A DNA stretch of 64,000 nucleotides from Synechococcus sp. Cruz-7E5 (GTDB taxonomy: Bacteria > Cyanobacteriota > Cyanobacteriia > PCC-6307 > Cyanobiaceae). A program made the translations under genes and the position numbers. The stretch covers positions 62,001 through 126,000 of the forward strand of contig NZ_JAGQCE010000005.1 of the NCBI RefSeq assembly GCF_024345995.1, in the 5' to 3' direction. The notes below the pieces were generated by a model that saw only the letters and a list, made by a program, of their open reading frames with translations, did no database searches and was not told the origin of the DNA. Numbering within the stretch: the first letter of the stretch is position 1; the number at the start of each line of letters is the position of its first letter. Shown here piece after piece: positions 45,492-53,871 of this stretch.

Positions 45492-46883
45492 ATGCCCAGC
45501 ACGTCACACCCCCTGGAGGTGGTGATCGGTCTGGGACGCTCCGGCACCGGTGCCGCCCGTCTCCTGAAGGCGAACGGCCGGCGGGTGCTGGTTCTTGAGA
45601 GTCGCCGCAGCCCCGAGCTGGAGCAGCAGGCCGAGGCTCTGCGATCCGGTGGGGTGGAGGTGGAGCTGGGGCAACCCCTGGCGGCCGAACGTTTCGCCCA
45701 GCTCCAGCCTGGACACGACCGGGTGGTGGTGAGCCCCGGCATCCGCTGGGATCATCCGGTGCTGCAGGCCCTGAGAGAGCGGGGCGTCCAGGTCTGTGGC
45801 GAGATGTCAGTGGCCTGGGAGGCCAGTGGCAGCATTCCCTGGATCGGCATCACCGGCACCAACGGCAAGACCACCGTCACCCATCTGCTCAGTCATGTTC
45901 TGAGCCACGCCGGGCTGGATGCGCCGATGGTGGGCAACGTCGGGATTTCGGCGGCCGAATTGCTGCTCGAGCGCCGCGAGGCCGGAACCACCCCGCCCGA
46001 TTGGCTGGTGGTGGAGCTGAGCAGCTATCAGATCGAGTCATCAGCGGAGCTGGCGCCACGCCTGGGCCTCTGGACCACGCTCACCCCCGACCATCTCGAG
46101 CGGCATGGAACGCTGGAGGCGTACCGGGCGATCAAGCGCACCCTGCTGGATAACTCCAGAGAGCAACTGCTCAACGCCGATGATGCCGATCTGCGCGCCC
46201 ATGCCGGCAGCTGGGTCCGGGCCGACTGGGTCACCGCTGGCCCCCGGGATCAGCTGGGTGACGGCCTGCAGCCCAGCCTCTGGATCGACGGGGGGATGGT
46301 GATGGCAGCCTCCGGGGCACTGTTCCCCGCAACCGCCCTGGCCCTGCCCGGGGCCCACAACCGTCAGAACATGGCGCTGGTAGCCGCCGCCGCCCTCAAG
46401 CTGGGGCTGGAGCCCGCCGTGATCGAGGCCGCCCTGCGCAGCTTTCCCGGGGTGCCCCATCGCCTCGAGCAGATCCGACTGCTGGATGGTGTGCGCTGGT
46501 TCAACGACAGCAAGGCCACCAACTACGACGCCGCCGAGGTTGGGATCACGGCCCTGGAGGGGCCCATGGTGGTCCTGGCGGGGGGTGAAATCAAACAGGG
46601 CGACCCTGGAGCCTGGCTCGAGGCCCTCGGGCAGCGGGCGGCCGCTGTGGTCCTGTTCGGAGCGGCCAGGAACGCCTTCGCCGCCCTGCTCAGCGGCAGT
46701 GGCTATCCGGGCACGGTGCAGCTGGTGCAGGACCAGACCGAGGCGGTGCCACTGGCCCGGAAGCTGGCCCGCCGCCTCGGCTGCCCCACGGTTCTGCTCT
46801 CACCGGCCTGCGCCAGCTTTGATCAGTACAAGGATTTCGAGGCTCGCGGGGAGCACTTCCGCTCCCTGGTGGCCGCGCTCTGA
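45492..46883 (+). CDS. murD: UDP-N-acetylmuramoylalanine-D-glutamate ligase
   Basis: MurD adds D-glutamate in peptidoglycan precursor synthesis. The 463-residue protein has an N-terminal Rossmann domain (VVIGLGRSGTGAARLLKANG), the ATP-binding GITGTNGKTTVTHLL, the ELSSYQIESS and LTPDHLERHG motifs, and the C-terminal WFNDSKATNYDAA. A strong AAGGAG lies 6 bases before ATG 45492. The tRNA-Val gene lies immediately upstream. Confidence 0.96.
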   Translation: MPSTSHPLEVVIGLGRSGTGAARLLKANGRRVLVLESRRSPELEQQAEALRSGGVEVELGQPLAAERFAQLQPGHDRVVVSPGIRWDHPVLQALRERGVQVCGEMSVAWEASGSIPWIGITGTNGKTTVTHLLSHVLSHAGLDAPMVGNVGISAAELLLERREAGTTPPDWLVVELSSYQIESSAELAPRLGLWTTLTPDHLERHGTLEAYRAIKRTLLDNSREQLLNADDADLRAHAGSWVRADWVTAGPRDQLGDGLQPSLWIDGGMVMAASGALFPATALALPGAHNRQNMALVAAAALKLGLEPAVIEAALRSFPGVPHRLEQIRLLDGVRWFNDSKATNYDAAEVGITALEGPMVVLAGGEIKQGDPGAWLEALGQRAAAVVLFGAARNAFAALLSGSGYPGTVQLVQDQTEAVPLARKLARRLGCPTVLLSPACASFDQYKDFEARGEHFRSLVAAL

Positions 46884-46908
46884 GCGGCCTTGCGGGTGCC
46901 CCCATCCT

Positions 46909-47631
46909 TCACAGGAGTGCAGCGGCGGCCTCGTCAGGCGGCGGCGCGCCGATCTCCCAGGCCGCCAGGTACTGCTGGATGAAGATCGCTGCCAGGGGCA
47001 CGGTCACAAGCAACGGCAGCAGGCAGAACAGGGCGGAAATGGCTATCAGCACTGCCGAGAGCAGCTCATAGCCCACCAGTCCCCAGCTGTGGGGACTGGA
47101 GAAAAGATCGTTGAAGCAGGCCCGGAAGGCAGGCCATAGCGGCTCCTCACTCGTGAAGACCCGCCGCACGTAGATGGGGGTGAGCGCCATCACGATCAGG
47201 CCTGGAATCAGACAGAGCAGGATGCCGAGCCCGGCGGCTACTGAGACCAGCAGCCCTGCGAGCACGTAGCGGCGGGGATTGGCGCGCAGCAGGGCCAGCC
47301 CTTCCCCGTAACTCGGATGATGACCCGTGGCAAACCAGAGGGCCGGCAGGGCGGAAAGCAGAACTCCGATCAGTCCCGCCACCACCTGATACAGGATTGA
47401 AAAGGGCAGGTTCAGCACCGACGAGACCAGTTGGGTCACGCTTTCGCGCATATCGGCCGAGACGCCGGCGGTCACCGCCATCGCGATCACGGTGATCAGC
47501 AGGCTGATAGCCACCGAGACCAGCGCCAGGGCCAGCACCGTGAGCTGGAGGGCCAGGTAGGTGCGCCAGTGGGCTACGAACAGGTTCCAGGCCGACTGAA
47601 GGGTGGGCTTCGGTGCTGGTGACTGGCCCAT
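46909..47631 (-). CDS. Six-helix integral membrane protein, unknown
   Basis: This 240-residue protein has about six hydrophobic segments (LTVLALALVSVAISLLITVI, VAGLIGVLLSALPALWFA, AGLLVSVAAGLGILLCLIPG, AVLIAISALFCLLPLLVTV). The loop HHPSYGEGLALLRANPRRY and the segment LTPIYVRRVFTSEEPLWPAFRA resemble YciC/DUF975-like membrane proteins. Function is unknown. ATG 47631 is chosen; it is divergent from the EVE gene. A protein of similar layout is encoded at 48225-49046. Confidence 0.65.
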   Translation of the reverse strand: MGQSPAPKPTLQSAWNLFVAHWRTYLALQLTVLALALVSVAISLLITVIAMAVTAGVSADMRESVTQLVSSVLNLPFSILYQVVAGLIGVLLSALPALWFATGHHPSYGEGLALLRANPRRYVLAGLLVSVAAGLGILLCLIPGLIVMALTPIYVRRVFTSEEPLWPAFRACFNDLFSSPHSWGLVGYELLSAVLIAISALFCLLPLLVTVPLAAIFIQQYLAAWEIGAPPPDEAAAALL

Positions 47632-47766
47632 CACAATCCTCTCGACTGGTTGATCCGGATGTTGTCTAGGCCAGGGGATGCGCTCCAGCCAACCCAACCG
47701 AAACAAACCCGCTCGATAGGATCAAGCTTCCAAGACCCACAGCCCAGCAGGGCTGAGCAAGGCGAG

Positions 47767-48228
47767 ATGGCTTACTGGTTGATGAAAAGTGAGCCTGATG
47801 TGTTTGGCATCAGCCATCTTGAGTGCGAGGGCACCACTCTCTGGGACGGCATCCGCAATTACCAGGCGCGCAATTTCATGCGCAGCATGGCAGTCGGTGA
47901 TCAGGCTTTTTTCTACCACTCCAACACCAAGCCACCAGGCATCATTGGCCTGATGGAGGTGATCGAAACGGGCCTGACCGACCCCAGCCAGTTCGATCCG
48001 GCCTCGAAGTACTTCGATCCGGCCTCGAAACCGGAAGCCCCCCGCTGGGATTGCGTCCGCCTGGCCTACAGGCGCACCTATCCCCAGCTGCTCAGCCTGG
48101 ACGAACTGCGCAGCAGCTTCGATGAGCAGGAGCTGCCTGTGGTGCGCCGGGGCAATCGCCTCTCGATCCTGCCGGTCCCGGCTGACACAGCCCTGCGACT
48201 GCTTGAACTGCTGGATCCCGGCCGATGA
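47767..48228 (+). CDS. EVE-domain protein
   Basis: This 153-residue protein begins MAYWLMKSEPDVFGISHL and contains LWDGIRNYQARNFMR, GDQAFFYHSN and PRWDCVRLAYRR, matching the EVE/thymocyte nuclear protein 1 family. EVE domains recognise modified nucleotides in RNA or DNA. A 21-base tandem duplication at 47992-48033 encodes FDPASKY and FDPASKP; this resembles a family motif. ATG 48225 of the next gene overlaps its stop (ATGA). Confidence 0.9.
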   Translation: MAYWLMKSEPDVFGISHLECEGTTLWDGIRNYQARNFMRSMAVGDQAFFYHSNTKPPGIIGLMEVIETGLTDPSQFDPASKYFDPASKPEAPRWDCVRLAYRRTYPQLLSLDELRSSFDEQELPVVRRGNRLSILPVPADTALRLLELLDPGR

Positions 48229-49046
48229 AAACGGAGCCCCGAGGATGCGGGGCATGGCTGGTGGATGGAGCCGGGGAGGGCCTGGCCGCGATTCAGGCGG
48301 TGCGGGGCTGGCTGAGGCAGGGACGCAGGGCCTACGGGCGGGCACCCTGGCTGTTCAGCGGATTCACGCTGGTGGGCGGCAGTGCTCAACTGCTGGGCCA
48401 GACGGTGCAGAACCGGGCCAGTGATGCCCTGGCCCTGGCGGAGGAGCCCTTACTGGTTTCGATGGGTCTGGTACTGGCTGGGTTACTGCTCAGCGTGGGC
48501 AGCCTTCTCTGGCTGAATGTCGGGCTGCTGGGGGGTGCCTGGATTGCCCTGGAAGGACGGACGCCGCGGCTGGAAGAGTTGGCCCGCTGGCGCAACGCAG
48601 CCATGGGTCGTCTTTTGGCGGTGGAGCTGCTGCTGCTGGTGCTGAGCCTGCTGATCATGGCCACAGCCGGGTTGGCTGCGGGGCTGGTGAGCCTGATCCA
48701 CCCGCTGCTGGCTCTGGTGCCACTGCTGATCGGCGCCACGCTGATGGCGGCCCTGTTCGTGACGCAGGTCTTCCACTTGCCGCTGGCCGTGGCCGGTGGA
48801 CTCTCTCCTGTGGCCACCTTCCGCTACGGGCGGACCCTGGTGCCATCCCATGGCTGGCATCTGCTGGCCCTGAGCATCAGCCTGATCCTGATCGTGCTGC
48901 TGCCCCTGGGGCTTGCCCTGCTCATCGCCTGGCCCCTGGCCGCAGGTTTGCTGGTGGCCTGGCCCCTGGCCATCTGCAGCCTGAGCGCCGGTTACCAGGA
49001 GATCGTCGGCGCCGAAGACCGGGGAGTCCTTGACGGCGGCGCCTGA
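48225..49046 (+). CDS. Multi-pass membrane protein, unknown
   Basis: This 273-residue protein has about six hydrophobic segments (LVSMGLVLAGLLLSVGSLLWL, VELLLLVLSLLIMATAGLAA, LALVPLLIGATLMAALFV, ISLILIVLLPLGLALLIAW). A soluble N-terminal stretch of about 45 residues is amphipathic. The loop ALEGRTPRLEELARWRN parallels the membrane protein at 46909. Coupled translation with the EVE gene suggests a joint function. Its 3' end overlaps the convergent small gene by 55 bases. Confidence 0.65.
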   Translation: MKTEPRGCGAWLVDGAGEGLAAIQAVRGWLRQGRRAYGRAPWLFSGFTLVGGSAQLLGQTVQNRASDALALAEEPLLVSMGLVLAGLLLSVGSLLWLNVGLLGGAWIALEGRTPRLEELARWRNAAMGRLLAVELLLLVLSLLIMATAGLAAGLVSLIHPLLALVPLLIGATLMAALFVTQVFHLPLAVAGGLSPVATFRYGRTLVPSHGWHLLALSISLILIVLLPLGLALLIAWPLAAGLLVAWPLAICSLSAGYQEIVGAEDRGVLDGGA

Positions 49047-49324
49047 TCGGGCCTCCCCTCTGCCGCCCGCTGGAACATGTTGGCCACGTAGCAGCGGGTG
49101 ACGGCCCGGCTCTGGACGCCGTTCTGCACAAGAAAGCCGGCCAGCGCCGCCTGAATCAGGCGGTACTGGTCCCAATTGGGGTGGGCGTCGATGAACTGAG
49201 CCATGGAAGTGAGCAATGCCTCGGGGACCTCAGCGCGAAAACTCACCACACCGGCGTCCGAATCGGCCTTGGCGACCTGAGCGGACGCAGTGACGGAAGC
49301 GGTCATGACCGGAGCAATGTCCAT
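48992..49324 (-). CDS. DUF2811-like small protein
   Basis: This 110-residue protein has the core VSFRAEVPEALLTSMAQFID, HPNWDQYRLIQAALAGFLVQ and SRAVTRCYVANMF, which resembles the cyanobacterial DUF2811 family of unknown function. A Pro/Arg-rich tail overlaps the neighbouring gene on the opposite strand. ATG 49306 is an alternative start. Confidence 0.7.
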   Translation of the reverse strand: MDIAPVMTASVTASAQVAKADSDAGVVSFRAEVPEALLTSMAQFIDAHPNWDQYRLIQAALAGFLVQNGVQSRAVTRCYVANMFQRAAEGRPDQAPPSRTPRSSAPTISW

Positions 49325-49667
49325 GGACGGGTTGAGCTGGTGACGTCATCCACTTCTCCACAGCGCCGGGGCCGCGTCAAATCGGGGACCCAGCGGGGCG
49401 GCAGCTCCTTCCAACCCTGAGACTGGCTGCCGCGCAGGGGCAAGGCGCGCCCACCACCTCGGCAGGTGATGGGCTTGAAGCCGAACAGGAAGCCTGTCAA
49501 GGGGAGAGGCCGCCAAAGCCGGGTTCTCCCCAGACCTGAGCCACCGGAAGGACCGCAGAACCTGGACCTGTGGAAAACCTGTGCAAAAGGCTGGTCCGGC
49601 GGAACAGTGCCTGGGGAGCAGAGCGGCAATCAGCAGTGCTGATCGCCCCCCAATCCCGCGGTCTGTC
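49325..49667. other. Intergenic region without a supported gene, DnaA-box-like motifs
   Basis: Reading frames across these 343 bases are Arg/Pro-rich and look like noise. I see no tRNA, tmRNA, RNase P or SRP RNA signature. Three sites resemble the cyanobacterial DnaA box TTTTCCACA: an exact reverse-strand match at 49569-49577, a one-mismatch reverse-strand match at 49580-49588, and a one-mismatch plus-strand match (TTCTCCACA) at 49354-49362. The segment should also hold the promoter of the DUF2811-like gene. Confidence 0.4.
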
Positions 49668-50045
49668 TCACAGGGGCAAGGGCTCCAGCGCCCGCGCCAG
49701 CTCAAGGCCCGCACCTGGAGCCCAGGCGCCCTCCCATCCCCTCAGCCCTGGAGAAGGGATGAGGATGCAGCGCAGGTGCCAGTGGCCCGGGTTGCCATCA
49801 AGGCCCAGCCACCAGCCGTCACGCTCCAGCTCAAGGCTGATCAATTCCTCTTCCATCAGCTGATCGGCGATGGCGCCGAGTTGCTCCAGCAGGCTGAGGA
49901 GGCCGGCGCGCAGGCTTGTCGCCTCTACCGCGGTGAGCTCCACCGCCCAGTCGGCTCCACCGATGAGCAAAGGGAACGGCTCCTTGGACGGATCCCAGAC
50001 CAGTCTCCAACCCTCTGCTTCAGCGCTATACCCGCTGGGAGTCAA
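49668..50045 (-). CDS. DUF1818 family protein
   Basis: This 125-residue protein has GWRLVWDPSKEPFPLLIGGADWAVEL at the start, a helical part (LLSLLEQLGAIADQLMEEEL), and WWLGLDGNPGHWHLRCIL, matching the cyanobacterial DUF1818 family. Function is unknown. TTG 50045 is chosen because it starts 4 bases after the rpoZ stop and yields the conserved N-terminus; a longer frame overlaps rpoZ. Confidence 0.75.
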   Translation of the reverse strand: MTPSGYSAEAEGWRLVWDPSKEPFPLLIGGADWAVELTAVEATSLRAGLLSLLEQLGAIADQLMEEELISLELERDGWWLGLDGNPGHWHLRCILIPSPGLRGWEGAWAPGAGLELARALEPLPL

Positions 50046-50049
50046 GGAC

Positions 50050-50280
50050 TCAGCCGGGCAGCAGGTCGGGCTGGTCCTGCTCGTCGCTGAGCTCAACGAT
50101 CGCCCGCTGCACGGGCTTCACCATTGAATCTTCGAGCAGGCCATCGAAATCATCGAAGCGGCGCTGCTTGGCACGGAAAGCGATCCGAACAGTGGTCAGG
50201 TAACGGTTGCTCGACTGACCGATCAGACTTTCAGCCCGCTGGGCCAGTTCCTTGGGATGAACAGTCGGACCGGTAAACAT
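50050..50280 (-). CDS. rpoZ: RNA polymerase omega subunit
   Basis: The 76-residue protein has [33 protein letters not shown] and [20 protein letters not shown], the short cyanobacterial omega form. Omega helps assemble beta-prime and influences sigma-factor preference. ATG 50280 is 53 bases from the divergent Hsp70-like start. The DUF1818 gene follows at 4-base spacing. Confidence 0.9.
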   Translation of the reverse strand: MFTGPTVHPKELAQRAESLIGQSSNRYLTTVRIAFRAKQRRFDDFDGLLEDSMVKPVQRAIVELSDEQDQPDLLPG

Positions 50281-50333
50281 CGAATCAAACCCATTTCCAC
50301 CACCCTAGTTCAGCTGCCGCCTGGGCCCCATCC

Positions 50334-51914
50334 ATGGCTGTGACCGGCACCCTGGCGATCGACCTGGGGAGCAGCACCACGGTGCTGGCTTTTCAACCCA
50401 GCTCGGGCGGAGCGCCGGAGCTGCTCGCCATCCCACCCTTCAGCTGCAACGATCCCTGTGTGGTTCCCAGCCTGATCTGGCTCGCGAACCCCCAGAGCGA
50501 TCAGCCCCTGATCGGCCGTCAGGTGCTCGATGCGGGCCTGGCTGTCAGTGGTGGCGAAGGCCTCTGCAGCGACTTCAAACGCAGAATCGGTGCCCTCGCA
50601 GGCGAGTCCGGCCCGGCGGCGGCCGCAGGAGCCAGCGGCGAACCGCTCACACCGGAGCAGGCCGGCAGCCTGCTGATCACCAGACTGTGGCAAGCCCTGC
50701 CCACGTCGGTGGTGCCCACCCGACTGGTGCTGACCGCGCCGATCGAGGGGTATCGGGGCTACCGCCAGTGGCTGCAGCAGCTGAGCAGCCAGATTCCCGT
50801 GGAAGAGGTGGCCCTGGTGGATGAACCCACGGCGGCCGCCATCGGGGCGGGCCTGCCGGCAGGCAGCCGAGTGCTGGTGGTGGATCTCGGCGGCGGCACG
50901 ATCGATCTCTCGCTCGTGGCCCTCCAGGGCGGTGAAGGACGGGCGGCGCCGATCGCCCAGTTGCTGCGCTTCGGCGGCCGGGATCTCGATGGCGGTCGCC
51001 AGGCCCTGCGCTGCGCGGAAGTGATCGGCAAGGCCGGCTCCGCCCTCGGTGGCCGCGACATCGACCGCTGGATCGCCATGAGTCTCGCCCCGGACCTGGG
51101 AGAGGACCCCAGTTTGCTGGAGGTCAGCGAGCGGCTCAAGTGCGGCCTGAGCGAGGCCGAGGAGGTGACAGGCATCTGGAGCTCAGCGGGGGCCGACAGC
51201 CGCGTCCTGCGCCTTGATCGGACCCAGCTTGATCAGCTGCTGCGCGAGCGTGGACTGCTGGAGTTGCTCGACGACCTGCTGGAGCGGGTGCTGGCAGCGG
51301 CGCGGGCAAAAGGACTTGACCGAGAGCAGATCGATGCGGTGCTTCCGGTGGGGGGTACCAGCCGCCTGCCCAGCATCCGCCAATGGCTGGCGGACCGCTG
51401 TGGCTCCATCCCCCTGAGCAACCAGCGGCCTGTGGAGGCGGTGGCCCTCGGGGCCCTCGCCCTAACGCCGGGGGTGCGGCTCAAGGACGTGCTGGCCCGG
51501 GGGGTGTCGCTGCGCTGCTGGGACCAGCGCGGCGGGGAACATCGCTGGCACCCCCTGTTCCTCGCCGGTCAGAGCTGGCCCACCGACCAGCCCCTGGAGC
51601 TGGTGCTCAGCTGCAGCCGCGATGGGCAGAGCATCCTGGAGCTGGTGCTCGGTGAGCCGGTCGAGGAGGAACGCAGCGAGGTGGTCTTCATCGACGGGCT
51701 CCCCCAGGTGCGGCGGCGCCCTGCCGGCGAAGCCAGGACTGAGCCATGGAGCCGGCAGCCGCCCCCTGTGAGCCTCGACCCGCCTGGGACCTGCGGCATC
51801 GACCGGCTGCGACTCCGCTTCAGCATCGACGCCGAGGGGCAGTTGCTGCTTGAAAGCGAAGATCTGCTCGGCGGCACCATCACGGCTGCCAGGGTGCTCG
51901 GCCCGGTGCGCTGA
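50334..51914 (+). CDS. Divergent Hsp70-like chaperone
   Basis: The N-terminal 375 residues form an actin-like ATPase: phosphate-1 LAIDLGSSTT, VDEPTAAAIGAGL, phosphate-2 VVDLGGGTIDLS near residue 182, and adenosine motif LPVGGTSRLPSIRQWL near residue 338. The remaining 150 residues do not show the usual DnaK substrate domain; they keep a short beta-rich segment (LELVLSCSRDGQSILELVLGEP) and lack an obvious lid and EEVD-type tail. At 526 residues it is shorter than DnaK. It is divergent from rpoZ. The client is unknown. Confidence 0.82.
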   Translation: MAVTGTLAIDLGSSTTVLAFQPSSGGAPELLAIPPFSCNDPCVVPSLIWLANPQSDQPLIGRQVLDAGLAVSGGEGLCSDFKRRIGALAGESGPAAAAGASGEPLTPEQAGSLLITRLWQALPTSVVPTRLVLTAPIEGYRGYRQWLQQLSSQIPVEEVALVDEPTAAAIGAGLPAGSRVLVVDLGGGTIDLSLVALQGGEGRAAPIAQLLRFGGRDLDGGRQALRCAEVIGKAGSALGGRDIDRWIAMSLAPDLGEDPSLLEVSERLKCGLSEAEEVTGIWSSAGADSRVLRLDRTQLDQLLRERGLLELLDDLLERVLAAARAKGLDREQIDAVLPVGGTSRLPSIRQWLADRCGSIPLSNQRPVEAVALGALALTPGVRLKDVLARGVSLRCWDQRGGEHRWHPLFLAGQSWPTDQPLELVLSCSRDGQSILELVLGEPVEEERSEVVFIDGLPQVRRRPAGEARTEPWSRQPPPVSLDPPGTCGIDRLRLRFSIDAEGQLLLESEDLLGGTITAARVLGPVR

Positions 51915-52028
51915 ACAGTGCTGCCGTTGCCACGGCCCGCGGCAGTGGACAACGCGGCGGCTGCCCCCTGACCTTGTTAGCAGGGCCCCGCTTTTCATAG
52001 AACAGGCAAATCACTCTGATCTCCCCTC

Positions 52029-52859
52029 TTGGCCATTCGCCGCCACAGGCTTCCGCGCTTCTGGCTGGCTCTCACCCTTGGCCTGGTGGCAGCTGGGGTC
52101 GGTGGCGCCTGGTGGTGGGAATCCCAGTTGCCGCGCCGGCTGGAGCGGGCCGCGAACGAGGGGCGTTTCGACGACTGCATCCGCTACAGCGATCAGCTGG
52201 CTTCTCTGCGCTGGTTGAGCGGACGCGCACCGGCGGAGCAGGGCCGCTGCCGCCGGGCCAAAGCTGAACAGCTCTGGCGGCAGCAGAAGCCCGGGGAGGC
52301 CCTCAAACTGCAACTACTGCTGGCCAATTCAGCAGCGGGCACCGAGGCCGACCGGCAGCAGTTGCTGGCCTGGCAGCAGGACCTCAAGGACCGGGCCCTT
52401 TCCCGCTTCCAGCAGGGGGACCTGGAGGGGGCCCTCGCCCTGCTCAAGCCGATGGGAGAGCACCACCGGTCCGACGGCTCCGCTCTCGGCGACAGCCTGC
52501 GCGAGTTCTGGGCGCGCAACCAACTGCAGCAGCAGCGGGCCGTGAAACTGGCAGGTGAGAAACGCTGGTGGGAAGCTCTCGACGCCCTCAACCGGATCGA
52601 TCACCCCTGGTGGACAACCGCGACTGCGCCCCTGCGGCAGCAGGTGGATCAAGCAATCGTCGGGCTCAGGAGCAAGGAACAGGAGCACCACAGCCACGGT
52701 GCTCAGCCGCTCGACAGCGTGCCCATCGCCAGCCTCGATGCCGCCGTCCAACGCCAGCTGGCCACAGGCGTCGATGAGTGGACCGCCTTCACCAAGGCCT
52801 GCACCGAGCTGGGCGGACGGGTGGTGGAGTCGGGACCGGAAACCACCTGTCGCCGCTGA
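52029..52859 (+). CDS. Membrane-anchored helical protein, unknown
   Basis: This 276-residue protein has one N-terminal membrane helix (FWLALTLGLVAAGVGGAWWW), then a helical region with TPR-like spacing (RAKAEQLWRQQKPGEALKLQL, RALSRFQQGDLEGALALLKP, AGEKRWWEALDALNRI). The C-terminal part contains two Cys (TKACTELGG and ETTCRR). No catalytic motif is seen. The start is TTG 52029. It follows the Hsp70-like gene on the same strand by 114 bases. Confidence 0.65.
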   Translation: MAIRRHRLPRFWLALTLGLVAAGVGGAWWWESQLPRRLERAANEGRFDDCIRYSDQLASLRWLSGRAPAEQGRCRRAKAEQLWRQQKPGEALKLQLLLANSAAGTEADRQQLLAWQQDLKDRALSRFQQGDLEGALALLKPMGEHHRSDGSALGDSLREFWARNQLQQQRAVKLAGEKRWWEALDALNRIDHPWWTTATAPLRQQVDQAIVGLRSKEQEHHSHGAQPLDSVPIASLDAAVQRQLATGVDEWTAFTKACTELGGRVVESGPETTCRR

Positions 52860-52926
52860 AGACCGCGGGGCCACCCCCAACCCTGGGGCCATGACAGGAT
52901 TGGTCCTTCCTCAGGGTCCCCTGCGC

Positions 52927-53148
52927 ATGAAGCCTGGAGAACAGGTCAAGGTCTGCCAGAGCGTGGTCGTTTACACCCACCCTGAGCACCGTGGCAAGGC
53001 CTTCGATCTTCTCGGACAGCAAGGTGAAGTGCAACAGGTGCTCGACGACTGGAAAGGCAAACCGATCAGCCCCACCCTGCCGGTGATCGTGGCGTTCGGA
53101 CGTTTCCGGGCACACTTCCGCCCCGACGAACTTGAAGCGGCCGGCTGA
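52927..53148 (+). CDS. ftrV: Ferredoxin-thioredoxin reductase, variable chain
   Basis: This 73-residue beta-barrel subunit stabilises the [4Fe-4S] catalytic chain that reduces thioredoxin with photosynthetic ferredoxin. The core KPGEQVKVCQSVVVYTHPEH, DLLGQQGEVQQVLDDWKGKP, ISPTLPVIVAF and FRAHFRPDEL matches the family. ATG 52927 gives the usual length; ATG 52891 would add 12 residues. The catalytic chain gene is not in this window. Confidence 0.9.
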   Translation: MKPGEQVKVCQSVVVYTHPEHRGKAFDLLGQQGEVQQVLDDWKGKPISPTLPVIVAFGRFRAHFRPDELEAAG

Positions 53149-53186
53149 ACGGCCAGGCCCAGACCGTCGGGGATGGAGAAACCAGC

Positions 53187-53750
53187 TCAACCGGCACGGA
53201 TCAGAAAAACTCCGTCTTCTCCATCTGTCTGGCGCAAACAGAGCTGGATCGACTCCTGCCTGCTGGTTGGCACCAGGCGTCCACAGAAATCGGGCTGAAT
53301 CGGCAGTTCCCGGTGGCCGCGGTCGACCATCACCAGCAGCCGCACCAGATCGGGACGTCCCCAGGTGTGCAGGGCCTCCAGGGCCGCCCGCACCGTGCGC
53401 CCGGTGAAGATCACGTCATCCACCAGCACGAGCTGGCGACTTTCGATGTCGGAGGGCAGGTGAGTGGCTTCCACCAGCCGGGTGCCGACCCGCTCCAGGT
53501 CATCGCGGTGGAACGTGGGATCGAGGCTCCCCTGGTCAATGGGGTGACCGCAGAGCTCCTGAAGTTGCTGGGCCAGCACCCGGGCCAGGGCCACCCCACG
53601 GGTCGGGATGCCCAGCAGCAGCAACTGGCGGCTGTCGACGACTCCTTCGAGCACCTGGGAAGCAAGGCGACGCACCGTGCGGGCAAGGTCGTCGGCAGAG
53701 AGGATCTCCACCCGCCGCTGATCGGATGACGGCACCAAGGGAGTGTTCAC
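53187..53750 (-). CDS. pyrR: PyrR regulator / uracil phosphoribosyltransferase
   Basis: This 187-residue phosphoribosyltransferase has LLLLGIPTRGVALARVLAQQL, the PRPP motif LVLVDDVIFTGRTVRAAL, and RGHRELPIQPDFCGRLVPTS, all typical of PyrR. In other bacteria PyrR attenuates pyr operons; here no pyr attenuator is visible nearby. GTG 53750 gives the normal length. It is divergent from gpmI, with a 121-base intergenic region. Confidence 0.9.
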   Translation of the reverse strand: MNTPLVPSSDQRRVEILSADDLARTVRRLASQVLEGVVDSRQLLLLGIPTRGVALARVLAQQLQELCGHPIDQGSLDPTFHRDDLERVGTRLVEATHLPSDIESRQLVLVDDVIFTGRTVRAALEALHTWGRPDLVRLLVMVDRGHRELPIQPDFCGRLVPTSRQESIQLCLRQTDGEDGVFLIRAG

Positions 53751-53871
53751 GAGGAACCGAAGCTGGTCATTCCATCGTATGAAGGCGGGAATGTTCCCAA
53801 AAGCTGACGCCCCCGGACCGGAGTCTGGCTCAACGACCTGCGGGAGTAACTTGAGCCTGGAAGACGCTTGA

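Noticed and set aside
47992-48033. 21-base tandem duplication in the EVE gene.
   Set aside because: The encoded FDPASKY/FDPASKP stretch resembles a conserved motif of the EVE family, so a recent duplication is not needed to explain it.
49346-49714. A 122-residue reading frame on the minus strand in the gap before the DUF1818 gene.
   Set aside because: It is Arg/Pro/Ala-rich without domain-like patterning and overlaps the DUF1818 gene in another frame.
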